64,000 nucleotides of DNA from Beta vulgaris subsp. vulgaris (GCF_026745355.1 NC_079203.1:5987352-6051351), one strand, 5' to 3'; positions 31,844-45,589 are shown, numbered from the stretch's first letter. Numbers and translations: made by a program. Notes: generated from the sequence alone by a model not told the origin.

Positions 31844-34450
31844 TGTAACACCCCCAAAATCCATACACGTCTACGACTACGTCGCATCGACTTTGGGAGT
31901 GTTACCGCCGCAATGAAACGCAAGGCTTATTAAAAAGGAATATTAACTCAAAACGTTGTCTCGAAAACTGAAATGCAGCGGAATAAAAATTTAACTACAA
32001 CTCGGGAATCATCAACGACCCCTTTTATTCAAACCACAACTAATTAAGTAAATCATAATATTCTTATAATACTTAATTAAAAAACGCTATAAAGTCCAAA
32101 GACTAAGGATTACCCCCGGATGCTTAGTAACATGCAGCAGCACCAGTGCATCTAGTCTGCTCCCCATGTAGCATCAATGGTTCATCGCAGGTCAACAAAC
32201 ACACAATAACACAGAATCAGCTATGCTGAGTACATAGTAAACCATTGAATGCATACAAACATAAACAAAGCAATAATGAACATTCCTAGACATGATACTA
32301 CAATAGCATTTTATCCTTTACTTTTTATTTAGTTGGCAGCGAATGGGCACCGTCATCTTACTAGAATCATACGGGCTACTTAATCCTTAATGGACAACTT
32401 GGTCTATTAGATGAAATGCAAATACGGTTTCATACCGTCTCACATCCATCACCTTAGTATGCATACCCCCAAGATCGTACGGAACCTTCCGCCTACTTGA
32501 GTTATCAAAATTTATAAGGACACTACTGTCGTTACAGTAGGCCTGCGTAGGAGTGTAGAACAAGTCTCACACTCCCTCCATTGTTCATCATTTGTAGCGA
32601 GTCCAACAACAAATTTATTGCCATAGTCCATTCTTAGTATTGTCTATTCATACCACAATAACATAGATACATTTAACATGTTTTATGAGATACGGTACTC
32701 AAATCTTTTCTGTTGTAACACTCTTGTTACACCATGAATCAAATAATATAAATCCGATGCTCATGTTCATAATACAATAAAATTACGCATTACAATGCCA
32801 CATATCGATTTCCAATCATAAACATATTACCAAACAATCTCAGCAATCAAAATCGTTCCCTATCATGATTCTAGGTTCCGATAGATCAGATTAAATCACA
32901 ACCTAACATGATACTAGTACTTGCAACTAAACTGGTACGCGTACGTACCTTATAAGGAGAATTTTCGCTGTCTTAGTCAAACGTTCCATTTAAGAAATTG
33001 GGACCTAAACGAGTGAGGAAGTACTTCAGTGCTACGTTCTCTATACTATTATCAAATAATACGTGACTACTATAGTGACTTAGTAATTCGAAGTATAAAC
33101 GATAGCTAATCTCATTGTTTATTAACTTCCTTTTTTTTCCTACTCTATTGAGCTTAGCGTCTTTTAAGAGTAAATGTTAGTGAGCCAAACTGATTTTAGT
33201 TAAATCGATAGTATAACACTTTTTCCAACTCCATTCAAGTCTTATGTCCAATACTCCTAAAATCAGGTTTGAATAGCAAGGTCATTATAACTTTCAATCT
33301 AAAAATCAAAAAACTACTTTCTTTACTTCACACCTTACTTAATTACAAAACCTTAAATCAGATTTACAACTTAAATCAGATTAATAACTTCAACTAATTA
33401 TACAACTTAATTAATTACTAATTTATTCAAACTACAAATTAATTAACTTACAACTTAAATTAATATAAAAACAGAATATATAATATTAAAACGAATATAA
33501 TATCGTATTATACATATTAGGTTTTATACCACTTAATCTCGCCGGCAATCGAGCTCTGGCGACCGACTTCCGGTAACGATTTACCACACACCACCACACT
33601 CGCGCACCACTCCCGCACGCACCACGAGCCTCGACGTGCTCGTGCCACTCGCACCCCACACTCGCGCCACGAACCGCTCGCACAATCACAGCGTGCACCA
33701 CTTTGTTCGCTCGCACAAACACCCTCGTCTTCGCACCCTTGCTCGCGCACCTCTCGTCGCACAAACCGATTGTTTGGACACCACACACACACGACACGCA
33801 CACTACCCCCTCCTCGTCGAAGTCCTTGCACAACTCCACATCGCGCACAACACACACCGTAATCCTCGTCCCACAGTTCGTCGCTCGCACAACACTCGAA
33901 CCACAACCACACACCGCTTGCTCGCACTCGAACCACGACCACACACCGCTCGCTCGCACTCGAACTCGCCACGCACACCCTCGTTGCTTGTCGTACCGCC
34001 TTCTCGCGCACACTCGAGCAGGCGACGAGATTCCGGGGAGGTTGACGAGGGAGAATGAGAGAGAGAGGAGAGAGAATTTGAGAGAGAGAGAGAGGAAAAA
34101 CGGCTGAGAGAGAAGGAGAGAGGACGACTGAGAAAGAAAAAGGGTTTTAGAATTTATTTTTATTTTTTTTTTCTTATTCTCTCCTATTTATAGTATGGCC
34201 ACCCTAAGTCAAGTGAACTCAGTTTAATTTATTTATTTCGAAATTAAAAAAAAAAACCGAACGATAATAGAATTACGTTAAAGTTGTAAGTGTACTCAAA
34301 CTGTATTATTATTATTCTATTATTATTTTCTTGTAAATATTACTAAAATACCTTTTAATTATATTCTTTATATTTTCTTATTTATAAAGAATTTTTTTTA
34401 TAATTTAATTTATTTATAAAAAATTAACTCCAAAAATACGGAGTATTACA
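31844..34450. mobile_element. Long solo LTR (2.6 kb)
   Basis: Starts TGTAACACCCCCAAAATCC and ends GAGTATTACA, with perfect 5-bp flanks CTTAT at 31839-31843 and 34451-34455. TGTAACACCC starts and LTRs above 2 kb are typical of Tekay/Del-type Ty3/gypsy elements. Inside, 33540-34110 is GC-rich (TCGCACAC repeats, then a GAGAGA tract), giving overlapping open frames on both strands without recognisable domains. The first 17 bases recur as an inverted copy (TTTGGGAGTGTTAC) at about 31892, which could form a hairpin. Confidence 0.8.
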
Positions 34451-34455
34451 CTTAT

Positions 34456-34945
34456 GTACGCCACGTAGAGTAACATAGGTGCCTCGTAGCGTGTATATAT
34501 TATCACGCACGCCTTTTAATATATTTGTATAGATAGGACTACCCAAACATTTGCTAATAGGCTAATACTACTTTAAACATTAATATTTTTTATCAATGCA
34601 CTTCAATTATTTTACTAGTTATTACTCTCTTAATCCTTAAAAGATTGCAGTGCTTCACTTTTCCTTTTAATTTGTCGTGATCTCCTAGACTCCTACCCCC
34701 ACAATACAACTCTTAGAAAAGTGATCAAAAGTGAAAGGAGTAAACATACTCTAAAAAACGAAGGGAATATCATTTTGCTTACAAGTGGATACAAAATCAT
34801 TTGTATAATTTTCGCTTACAAGTGAATTTGTTACAAATACGACTAGGAACCTTGTTAGATTGTTGGCTCTATTAGACTATTACTACAACAATTTATGGTA
34901 CCACAAGGAGGCACTATAGCCACATAAAACTTTCATATAGTAGTA
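34456..34945. other. Intergenic sequence, nothing recognised
   Basis: AT-rich DNA with a possible Helitron-like GTAGCGTGTATATATTATCACGCACG stretch split over 34487-34512 and weak inverted repeats at 34625-34742. No gene. Confidence 0.3.
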
Positions 34946-34948
34946 TTA

Positions 34949-35125
34949 GACGTTGTTCTTCTAGACTTAATCGAACTTAATTTGTCTGAACTAAACTTAA
35001 TTTATATAAACTAAACTGAATTGAATTGAAAATATGAGAGGAGACTAACTGAACTGAATTATTCTAAACTAAACTAATTTGAAATGAACTAAATTTTCAT
35101 TAATTCGCTCCAAAAGAACAAAGCC
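34949..35125. mobile_element. Tourist/PIF-like MITE with AACTGAA-type core
   Basis: Ends GACGTTGTTCTTC and, reverse-complemented, GGCTTTGTTCTTTTGG, flanked by perfect TTA on both sides (34946-34948 and 35126-35128), the usual PIF/Harbinger target. The body is made of AACTGAATTG and AACTAAAC words. Relatives lie at 45364-46271 and 57701-57968. Confidence 0.65.
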
Positions 35126-35189
35126 TTAGTGCTTTATAGTTAAAGAATAGGAGTGATGATATTGCTTTTCCTTTTGCATCGGGTAAAAC

Positions 35190-36254
35190 TAGGGCTGGCA
35201 ATGATGCGAGTCGAGCTCGAGTTTGACTAAACTCGACTCGAACTCGAAAACTCATATCCTAACTCGACTCGACTCGAAAACTCGCGAGTTTTAAAATTTC
35301 AAGCTCGAACTCGAACTCGAAATCAAAACTCGAACTCGAACTCGAACTCGTTTAAAGCTCGAACTCGGTTCAAGCTCGAACTCGAAATCGCAAAATGAAC
35401 CTAGAAACTGAACTTAAGAACTGAACTAGTGTAATTAGCTTCTAAAGTTCTAACATTCTAGTGTAATTAGTTTCAAATTTCCATAATTCGTAATATCCAA
35501 AACAAAACAATACAAAAAGATCGGGATTTTAGATTGGAGTTACCTTAGAATGTGCCGTGTTCGCCGTCGTCGACTTATCGTGGTCTTCGCGACTCGGATG
35601 TCGATGGAGATGCTCTTCGCGACTCGGATGTCGATGGAGATGGTGGTGTACTGGTGTTCAGGAGATGAATTTCGATGTTGAATTGGAGATTGGAGAGAGA
35701 AGGAGGATTGAAGAGGGCAAGTCGCGCAAGAGGCGAAATTCTTTACCTTGAGAGATGAACTGCTGCTGTGCGTGAGTTCGTGACTGCGTGCCTCCTTGCT
35801 AGTTTCTAGGGTTTTTAGTTTTTAGTTTTTACTATCTCACACTCACTCTATCTTTAGTCTTCACAATGAATGGTTAAGATTAAATCTTTTGGGTTTCTTT
35901 AAATCTTATCCTTTGATATAGTTCTATTTTTTTAGAAGAAATTCTTTACTTTACTTTTAGTCATTTTATATACTTTTTTTAAATTTTTTTTAAAAGAAAA
36001 TTACAAGTATTTTTATAGAAAAAAAAAGCTAAATTTTCTTAAAAAAAATTAAAAGTATATATATACATAAAAAAAAAATTATCGAGTATCTCACGAGTTT
36101 TTCGAGTCGAGTATTGAGTGGCTCGACTCGACTCGTTAACCTATCGAGTCGAGTTCGAGCTCGAGTCGAGCTCACTCGAGTCGAGCTTTGACCGAGCTTT
36201 GACCGAGCCGAGTTCGAGTAGCTCGCGAGCTGTCTCAACTCATTGCCAGCCCTA
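35190..36254. mobile_element. Non-autonomous hAT element
   Basis: TIRs TAGGGCTGGCAAT and its exact complement ATTGCCAGCCCTA, flanked by perfect 8-bp duplications GGTAAAAC (35182-35189 and 36255-36262). Both subterminal regions are packed with ACTCGA/CTCGAGT words (35205-35390 and 36085-36225), like transposase-binding sites of hAT elements. The centre contains a 30-bp tandem duplication (CGCGACTCGGATGTCGATGG, 35587-35645) and no transposase. Confidence 0.9.
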
Positions 36255-36429
36255 GGTAAAACAAGGAAGGTGAGATAATGTTGCAGTGGACCATGGACTG
36301 ATGGGTGTCAATTAACACGTTTTTCATCTTAATATGTCTTGAAGGCTTCTTAGATTGGATGGACAAAAATTTGTATGAATGTACTTTTAGGAGAAAATCA
36401 CATTTGTAGATTTGTATTGTCATGTCATT

Positions 36430-36965
36430 TTTGTTGATAAATGTTAAGTTTTGTGCCTTGAAATTCGTCGGAATCTAGTTTTGCAGGCCCGCCTGATCGA
36501 GCGCCCATCGCGAATTACAATCGGGGCGGACGTTGCCTGATCGAGCCCGAGACGTCAGCAGGATTGGAGAAATTGACCGCCCAATCGGGTGGATGTCGCC
36601 TGACCCGATTGGGCGGCTTAGCGGCTACACGGTTTTCGATTTTTCCGTTTTTCGAGTTATCTTTTAGGATTTTGTACGGGGTTCCTTATGTTATAAAAGG
36701 GCTTCCTGGTGCTTATTGTTTAACATACAACTTTAGAAACACTTTTAGCCTCTAGTATTTTTAGGACTCCTTATATTATTCTCTTTGGTTTTTCTCCATT
36801 ATAGTGAAGAAGCTCTAATCCCCCATCTGTGGACATAGGTCAAATTTGATTGAACCTCGTATCCTTATCTTCTTTGTTTGTTCCTCTTTATTGTTTTTCT
36901 CACCTTTATTATCTCAATGATTTTGTTTCGCATTAATCAAACTACAACACCCTGTTTTCTAACAG
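36430..36965 (+). mobile_element. Probable solo LTR, copia-like
   Basis: Begins near TGTTGATAAATGTTAAG, has a GC-rich segment (GATCGAGC, CGCCCAATCGGG and its inverse), a TATA box (TTATAAAAGGG) near 36693, a typical LTR leader-like tail (CATCTGTGGACATAGGTC), and ends near TTCTAACA. The order of promoter, leader and T-rich end fits a copia LTR. No matching target duplication was found, so the exact ends are uncertain. Confidence 0.5.
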
Positions 36966-37195
36966 AATCTATGCCATTACCTACGTGTTAGGTTTTATTA
37001 CACAATAAATTATGGTGTAACATGTTACACCCATGATGCACTCTTTGTAAATATACATATTAACAAATTCCAACAACATTTTACATACTTAATTTTGTTG
37101 TATATACTTGTCAAAGTTTCAGTCTAAGTTGATACATGAATAATGCAAAAGTTAAAATCTTGCAACCATTTCAAAGATGGAGGAAGTAGGATTTT

Positions 37196-37626
37196 TGTTA
37201 GATAAGACCAAATAAATGGTCTCTTGTAGGAAAAGATCTAATAAATTTTTCTTTTTACATAAAAGATCAAATAATTGTGAACCTCTTTTAGTTAAAACTC
37301 TATATATTACAACTTTCCAACAAAATAATCCAACTTTTCGGGTTGGCTTTTTATTTTTCACTTCATTTGCTATCATTTTCTTCTGGAATTCCATAGAAAG
37401 AAGAGATTCTAAAAGAGTGAATTTGATATGGTAGGCATTGCTGAAGAAATGACAAAAAAGAAGGGAAATAAGAATTCAACTCCAAAAATTTGAAATTTTT
37501 GTAGGAAAGTTTAATATTGTCTTAACTCTTAAGTCATAAATGTTTATAATTATTTGGTCTTTTCGTGCAACTTTTTCTATTAGGTCTTTTTCTATAAAAT
37601 ATTATTTTTATTTGGTCTTATCTAAA
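37196..37626. mobile_element. Foldback MITE
   Basis: TTAGATAAGACCAAATAAA at the left and its complement TTTATTTGGTCTTATCTAA at the right begin inverted arms of about 95 bp, with repeated AAAAGATC(T/A)AATAA motifs inside the arms. No coding region. Confidence 0.65.
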
Positions 37627-37728
37627 AAAAAAAAAAAAAACTCCAATACGTATGAACTTGAAAAAATGAGTGAAATAATTTTAGGTTTGAAACTATGGGT
37701 TCATAATGATTTTAGATTTAAGAATATG

Positions 37729-40700
37729 TGTAACAGCCTGCACTTACGAGCTGCTAGCTAAACATCCTTACGATTCACTAATTACAATCAACGCTTAATA
37801 AACCTCGGATTAATAATTACTCGCAGCGGAAACATAAACCTTAAAGCGATCCTGGACCTGTGGGTCAGGGCCCACAACAATCACTCTCAAAAACCAAATA
37901 ACATATTACATAATACCTTGCTCGACTTCCAAAATAATATAATAATTTACTCACAAATAAGGATATACAATCCTAAATACAAATTATGAGCCATTATATC
38001 TAATTATAACCTTGATAACTGATTCTTCCTTTTACTCCATTCCGAGCTTTCCACATCCGAACCTGCAGGATCACTAACAATGAACCCTGCCCCCACCAGG
38101 ACAGGTTCCAAGAACAAAATCAGGAAAACTGAGTACACACTGTCCAACCAGAACATCTTTTTAGTGGCTTAAAACATATTTTCAGATTCAACTTTATCTT
38201 ATGAAATTGTAATCAAGATCTTACGAGACATTTGAAATCAAGATACATCTAAGCCATAAATAAAGAATTATATACAAATATTTGAACGCAGTTTGTAATA
38301 TTACTTCTATAGAACTAATACGATCTTCTGACGTCAACTCTAACATACATTACCTCAATGAGTCTCTCCCCCTTATGTGGATCATACACAAAAACATTTA
38401 AACCATATATATATCGTAGTTAACTCCTGCATAGATTCCTAACAAGATTCTTCATAAATCATTCCATAATCAGCGCATGAATTCCATAATTTGGGTGAGC
38501 AAAACATCATTTCAAAAATTAAAGTTTGAAATAACTTTCCACGAAACCACTCGAATACTCAAATACATATTATATTCTCTTTCAGAAATCATATTATACT
38601 GGGGAAGAGAACACGAATAGAGTTGCCTTTCAGGCAAATTCTCTAAGCTTTATACAAGGGACGTCTCCCTCTTCCATTTTGTACTGCTTGCAAGACTTTT
38701 AGGTCATGACCCCACATAACGGAGCAATACCCGCTCCAGAGCAATACCCGCTCTAACACATAATGAGCAAACCTGCTCCACAAATATTGTTCGTCACTAC
38801 TTTAGCAGCTTCTTCCCCTCATAAAACAGAATCATAAATTCATATTTTCAAAAATTCAGATTCATAAATCTCAAATTGTCATAATAGAATCACTTTCGGG
38901 TATTGATATACCCAAATTAAATTGCTTGCATAATATAATTGAGTTTCTATTAACTTGGTATAAGTCAGCTTTTATAAAAGTTCTTCGGCTAAATCCCTTT
39001 CAAACACGGACTTTAAAGAAACTATGCTTCAATCCCATAAAAGATTCTCCAAAACAAAACATTGTTTATCAAAAGATTATCACCCAATTTAGAGTTTCTA
39101 TTCTATATAAACTTATATCTAAAACACAATTGCTCTTTACGAAGAATAACCTTTCCATTTAATCCTATTTAGCAATCCATCGAACTTATAACCATCTCCA
39201 ACATATATTTCCTACTTTACAATTTCATACTAAATCTAATATCTAAAGGTGCTTTTGAAGAATATAATTTAATCATAATCTGGATGTCTTTTCTTCACAA
39301 ACATATACACAATAATCGGAAACTCCTTCCCTTTTGAAGACCCATATTATAGTCATAATGGTTCACATCACAAGCATCTATCTATAAGTTACTTCCACAA
39401 TATAATTTCATAACTTGTTCAGTGAATATAACGATTATACTTGATACTTATGTCTGAGCACTCCCACTTATGAACTCATTTATATACAACGATAATTTGC
39501 TAATAGAAACCTAGTATACAATCACCCAACATCCGATTTAATACTCTTAAGTCTCATAAATAATTAAGTTTAGTACAACGAATGATAGTACTTTGATAGT
39601 GTAAGTTTAGATCAGGTCGTTCAAAATCATAATTCATAAACTTATCATACTTTGCAGTAGAAGGTTTTGATATAATCATATCAGCTTTGAACAATACACT
39701 AATTGCCTATCAAATACTCTATTTATAAATACAGTAATCTTATGAAACATCTCAATCATCGTAGCTTAAAGCTTCCGGAAAGAATATTATAAATTAATGC
39801 TGAAAACCAATGTTTGTCAGAGAACTCTCATGATCATACAAAAATACCAATTTCTAAACAAAAGTGGATGGACAATGTGTACCTCTACGCATCTTTGAAT
39901 AGCACTCGACTCCATAACAATCTTCAAGAGTCCGATATCTCTTTATTCATAATCAATCTCCAATAATCACCTCACAACATAATAACAACAACAATTATCA
40001 TTCATTCTTATTATCCAAACTTTCTAAACTCTTCTATAAACTAATACAATCCTTACATGCAAATCACTCTACTAATTTAACTAACATCATCCATATTACA
40101 TTCTAACTCATATTATCAATTCAACAAATAGTCTTTCACTACAATCCAACCAGATTATCTCAAAATTACTCAATTTAAAACTTCATTTCACAAATCTGAA
40201 TTCATTGCTATTCTTTGAGCATCTACTGACCAACATGAATTCCATAACTAGCTCCAATTATTCCGACAACAACAACAATAATAATAATGCTCAAACTAAT
40301 TTTATGAAAAATCCTAAGACCAGCAATAATAATCATAACTATTCTAAACTTAACCTTAACTAATTCTGCAAATAATCTCACAAGTAAACTTAGTGAAATC
40401 TTACTTCCATTTTGCAAATCAAGGAAGAAAGTGAGAAGATCCAAATTGAAATAAGTGATTTGGCCAAATTAACAAAACCAAAATCAATTTATAAAATCAG
40501 TCCACTTAAATAACTAAGAGACTAATCAACACTAAACAAAGAAATAAACTTGAACTTGAATTTGTAGATTTCAAAAGAAATCAGATAAAATAACGAGGTA
40601 TGATTTACCTCTGCTCTACTAGGAGCAGCGAAGACAGAGGGATGAAGGGATTCGAAGCTTCGGCGCAGCAGAGCACCGACGAGCCGCAGCGGCAACCAAC

Positions 40701-41458
40701 AACAACAGGACAACACCACCAAGGTAAGAGAGAGAAAGAGAAACACGAACTCAAGGAAAACAGAGAATCGGTGCATCGATTACAACAATCACCACCACCA
40801 CCACGAACAAGAGAGGAAGGAGAGAAGAACGGTGGCGGCAGAGAGAGAACCACCAGCCGCAACAGCAACGACAACGACACGACAGCAACACCGGCGACAG
40901 CAAGGCGGCGCAGGTGACGCGAGAGAAGTGTCGAGCAGGACAAATAGGGGAGACGCGAACGGAAGAACAACAACAGCAACAGGGTTTCGATGGTTCAACA
41001 AGGCTCCGGCGAATTTAAAATGCCGGCGAGGCAGGAGGTGGAGCTCCAGCGGTATCCGGCGATATGAGAGAGGAAGAAAAGGGTTTAGGGTTTCGGTTTT
41101 TTTTTCACGGGGTAGGAGGGAGATATGGGGTTTTTTTTTCTTTTCCGAGAGAGTGAGAAAACCAGTTTTTAAGGGGTTTGAGATTAGGATAAGCCAAACT
41201 AAACCAACAAGGGTAAGGATGGGGTTGAACTATGGGTTTCTATTTTGGGCAAAATACAACTAAAACTAGTTCACATAAAACTCAATATATAAAATAATAT
41301 TAATAATAATAACTTTATAAAATTAAACATATAAATATATTACAAACACGATAATATAATTCACTCCAACTCAAATTAAATATATATTTCGAAATATAAT
41401 TAACTTAATAAATATAATTAATATTTAAATAAAGATACTTAAAAACAGGACTATTACA
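37729..41458. mobile_element. Very long solo LTR (3.7 kb)
   Basis: Starts TGTAACAGCCTGCAC and ends GACTATTACA, with perfect 5-bp duplications ATATG at 37724-37728 and 41459-41463. The layout parallels the LTR at 31844: a long AT-rich 5' part, a GTACCT/GTATGATTTACCT segment, then a GC-rich purine-biased stretch (40600-41110) and an AT-rich end. Both probably belong to Tekay/Del-like gypsy lineages. The open frames on both strands of the GC-rich part (polyQ/R/E composition) show no known domain. Confidence 0.75.
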
Positions 41459-41463
41459 ATATG

Positions 41464-42335
41464 CATGAGTACTCCTAAATCATTTGAAACCATTAGATTT
41501 ATTTCATGTTAGTACTTAATTACTTATGAATTATGATAACCACCATGTCATATTGTCTAATAAGAGGATGGATATATATGACTATATGAGGAAAAAAAGT
41601 GAAAGTCATATAATATGAAAAATGTAGCTTTTTTCGTTTAAAAAGGAAGATACTTTTCACAAAATTATATACTACCACGCACTAAAAAACCATTTATCAC
41701 CTTTCACATAAATTAAACCAACTAGAGAGAAAATAGTAGTAGAAAAATATTTTCTCATCTTAACCAAAAATATTACTCTGAAAAATTGTTTCAGTTTTAT
41801 ATAATAATCCAACAACCACTCCATAGTTTTCTCCTATTTTATATAGAAAAAATTGACAAAAACAATCCGAACTATGCGCCTCCTTCCTTTAAGAGTTCGA
41901 ACTAGTGGTTATCTCAACTATTACCCCCATCTTCCAAAAATAATCCATATTACCTAAAAATCTACTACAATAAGTAAACCTTAAACATGTAACTTGCAAT
42001 GATTTTTAAGTATACAAAATGGAAAAATTACCTTAAAAAATTAAACACCTGAAAAACATGGTCTATAAGTATATATCCTAGTAAATCGTAATGATTTATA
42101 TCTACTAATGGGTTGCTCCATAATGCTAATTTTGTAAGATTCCTCAATGATGATTTGACATTGAAACAATCTTGTAAGCAAAATAGTCAAGCCGCAACCC
42201 TCTAGTTTTTTCTCAGTGGAAGCCACAACCCCAGTTTAGTAACACTGTAATAGTAATAATTTAACGTTAAAAACGTCAATGATGTACTCAGTACTCAGTT
42301 AGCAGCCGTCAAAAAGGACGACGGCTGTTGCTATA
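41464..42335. other. Intergenic sequence, nothing recognised
   Basis: AT-rich; no gene, TIR or LTR ends recognised. A small hairpin (CAGCCGTC / GACGGCTG) is present near 42303-42330. Confidence 0.3.
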
Positions 42336-44270
42336 TGACGTATAGCTTTTTATGTACGCGATGCGTGCGATGACATTTTTAGGCCTAATTATTACTAAGT
42401 AGTAAACAAAAAGAAAATGCAAGTTAGTATTTTACGGTCACCTCCATTTTGTGAATAAGATTCTTTGAAATACAATCAAATAGTACTCCTTCTACATTCT
42501 GTTCTTTCTTTTACAGTCATTAACTCTTTGCATTTAAGTAGCATTACAATATTACTCCCTTAGTTAAACTTATCTCTATTGAACAAAAAAAAAAATTGAG
42601 TCCATATTAACTGTTACGTTGACTTTCCAGTGCAACAATATTATAATTTGGCTAATTTATACTTTGATCTACACTTGTATTTGAAACCTATATTATAATT
42701 TGGCTAATTTATACTTTGATCCACACTTGTATTTGAAACCCAAAATTTTGAGTGACGTGATGTAGCCTGTAGGCACATCCTTCTAGAATTTTAACAAAAA
42801 AAATTTCACAATCTTTTCCACTACTTGGCAACATCAATATAATTCCACTATTTTTGCTATTCATTTTCTCTCTCCTCTCACTACAAATCTACAAACCATA
42901 TTTTCAAGGAACCTAGTTCATCAAACTATACACTATACAATAATAAAATCAGCCTTTTCAAGTATTAAGCAAACCAGTAGATCTAATTCATCGAAAATCC
43001 ATCAGCCGTATCAACCAATTTTGAAGGAAGCAAACCAACTTCAGTTTTTTCTTAGGTCGATTTTCTAACAAAGAAAGGTAATTTCTTAAATCAGCTTCAG
43101 TTTTTTCTTGGGTCGATTTTCTATCATCCCAAAATTTAATCCAAAAAGTATGAATCAATTCAGTTTTTTTTTCCCTTGCCTAACATCTAAATTATGATTT
43201 CACAAACTTATATTTAAAATTTTCATCAGTCTCATATTTAAAATTATATTTGAGATAAAATTGTAAATTTTCATACACAATTTGATATTGGAATTTTTTT
43301 AAAAAAACAAAAATCGTTTCTTTTTTCTTGTTTTTCTGATTTAACATGAAAATGAATTAAATTTAAATTGTATAAAAGCCCTTTTTTTCCATTTCAAAAT
43401 TTTACAGTTGTCTTGGTGCTTAATTTCACTATTTGTTTTCGCAAAATAATGTAATTTTTTTTTTGAAAATGGTTTTAGCAAATTAATTTAATTTTTTTTG
43501 TGAAAATTGATTTTTGAAAAACCGTTGCGAAAACTTTGATTTTGTTTTTTTTTTTTCAAAATTTATTTGTGAAAATGGTTTTTTTGCAAAAGTTATGAGC
43601 AGAATTTTTAATATTGGAATTTTTTTTAAAAAAAAACTAAATTTGTTACTTTTATCTTGTCTTCTCATTTCATGTGAAAATAAAGGACTAAATTTAAGTC
43701 CTTTTTAACTAATTGCTATCATCTCCCTTTTTTCTGTTAGTCGCTACATAATAATTGCTATTGTTTTTTCAACTAATTTGAAATAACTTGGAAGATTAAA
43801 AGAATTATGTACCTTTTTGGAAGTTTGCAAATCGCCGATGGACAAATGTGTGATTCCCGTCGAAATTTTATGTTTTTTACAGATTTTTATGCATAGCGTG
43901 TATAGGTAAAGAATAATTTGCAAGTGAAATTTGTGAGTTCTTGAGAACAATGATTTGTAAGTGAATTTTGTGAATGTTCTTTTTATGTATTTACGCCCTA
44001 CTATATGTGTTTTGCTTTGTAAGTTAATTTTTAGTTTTTTGTAAAGTTTAGTGATTTGCGGGATTTCTTGAACGTGATTTAGAAAGGGATTTGTAAAGTT
44101 TCCTAACATAAGTGATTTGGGAGTGATGTTGAAATTTAATTTTCGATAGCTTTGTTTGAATCCCTATTTTGGTATTGATATTATTTTTGTAATTTAGTAA
44201 GGGAAAGAGGGACAAAATAGTCAGTTCAAAAGAGGACACCATAGGTCTCCCTTCCCTTATGTAATAGAGA
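42336..44270 (-). mobile_element. Possible Helitron-related region
   Basis: At 44240-44270 the sequence GACACCATAGGTCTCCC...GTAATAGAGA matches the 5' end of the Helitron at 49058-49540, including the terminal GA followed by T. At 42336-42380 TAGCTTTTTATGTACGCGATGCGTGC resembles its 3' hairpin end, but CTAG is replaced by CTAT. The two ends might bound one larger element. The interior has only T-rich low-complexity DNA and no helicase. Confidence 0.35.
42639..42742 (+). repeat. 52-bp tandem duplication
   Basis: The segment beginning TATTATAATTTGGCTAATTT is repeated once, head to tail, with a single T/C difference (GATCTACAC versus GATCCACAC). Near identity indicates a recent local duplication. 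Confidence 0.8.
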
Positions 44271-44994
44271 TATATGCATGACACACGGACCAACGGCGTC
44301 ATTTTCTTTAAAACACACGAACCAATCACGCGCTACGTCGTTTGGTAACGGCTCCAGATTATTGTGGTGCAGACTTAAGCGTGCAACACATGCATAATTT
44401 CTTCAATTTCAGTCTTATTTTCCACTAACATTTATGTATTTCCTTTTCTATAATGGTGTAATTGATGATCTAAGTGATGATGATATCAAATTGAATGTTT
44501 TCAAATATAAGAATATATTCAAGTATGATAGATGTCTAATAAGTTAAGTATAAGAATATTATTCAATTATAATGTCAAGTTTTGATTTGTTTTTCCTGTA
44601 TTTTTTCATTAGCCGCTTTTTTTACGACACTGTAAAAATATCTCCGCCTTTTTCCTGTCCAAAAGAACTAAGGCGTCCTACCTCTCAACGGAGAAGTGGG
44701 CTAATCCAACTAATATTGTTATAATGGAAAGAGTCACCGGTTTCTCTCTCCATCAAACCAAATTGGCTAAAGGTCTGCGTACATGAGTCCATGCTAAAGT
44801 TTCAATCAACTCCTATCAATATTCACGAAATTAAAACATAAATCCTATAGCCCAAACAAGATGTCCAAATAAGAACATTTGTTCTTCTTGTTTTCATTGT
44901 CATATATAAGTTTAAAATTTGAACCTAACTAACCTAATACAAAGTTTTTAATTCTAGCCTTATCCCTATTTTATAGTTTTTTTTTTAATATATT

Positions 44995-45329
44995 CCCTTT
45001 ATCTCAAATTATAGTTCCTGATTCTATTTTTTCACGGGAAATAAGGTTAGTAGAATCTAAGAAGGATTGTAAAGATTCTTTGTTTATTTAAATAAATGTT
45101 GTATGGATGACTTTAGGAGAGTGAATGGAGAATAATTGGTGAAACAACATTAATTGTAACACTTGGTTTGAATTAACAAAGATAAAAACTAATTTCAAGA
45201 AGCGAATAAATGAAAAGGACACGGTTTTTCTAGGCAAATTATGAAAAAATGTGAAACTAAATATAAAAACAAAAACTATATTTTGAGACACCCAAAGGAA
45301 ATATAAACTATATTTTAGGACGGAAGGAG
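44995..45329. mobile_element. Mariner-like MITE without insert
   Basis: Ends CCCTTTATCTCAAATTATAG and, reverse-complemented, CTCCTTCCGTCCTAAAATAT. The body matches the halves of the interrupted copy at 30393-31675 (TTTAAATAAATGTTGTATGG, GAGAATAATTGGTGAAACAA), so it serves as the uninterrupted reference. Confidence 0.65.
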
Positions 45330-45363
45330 TAGTTTACATATGCTTGGCACTACTTTTATTCAG

Positions 45364-45589
45364 GTTATGTTCTCTTCGGCATAAAACAGCTGAACTGAAC
45401 TGAACTAAACTAAACTGATTGGAGCTGAACTGAACTGAACTGATTGGAGCTAAATTGATTGGAGCTGAACTGAACTGAACTGAACTGAATTGAATTGAAC
45501 TGAATTGAATTGAATTGAATTAAATAGAATGTAATATTTAATATTTAAACAATAATAATATGAATATTAACTAATAATTATAATGATAA

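Noticed and set aside
33486..34107. Long overlapping open frames (up to 175 codons) on both strands
   Set aside because: They lie in the GC-rich part of a solo LTR, overlap in several frames, and have no recognisable domain; open by composition.
40600..41263. Open frames rich in Arg, Gln, Glu and Pro
   Set aside because: Same situation in the second long solo LTR: low complexity, several frames open at once, no homology recognised.
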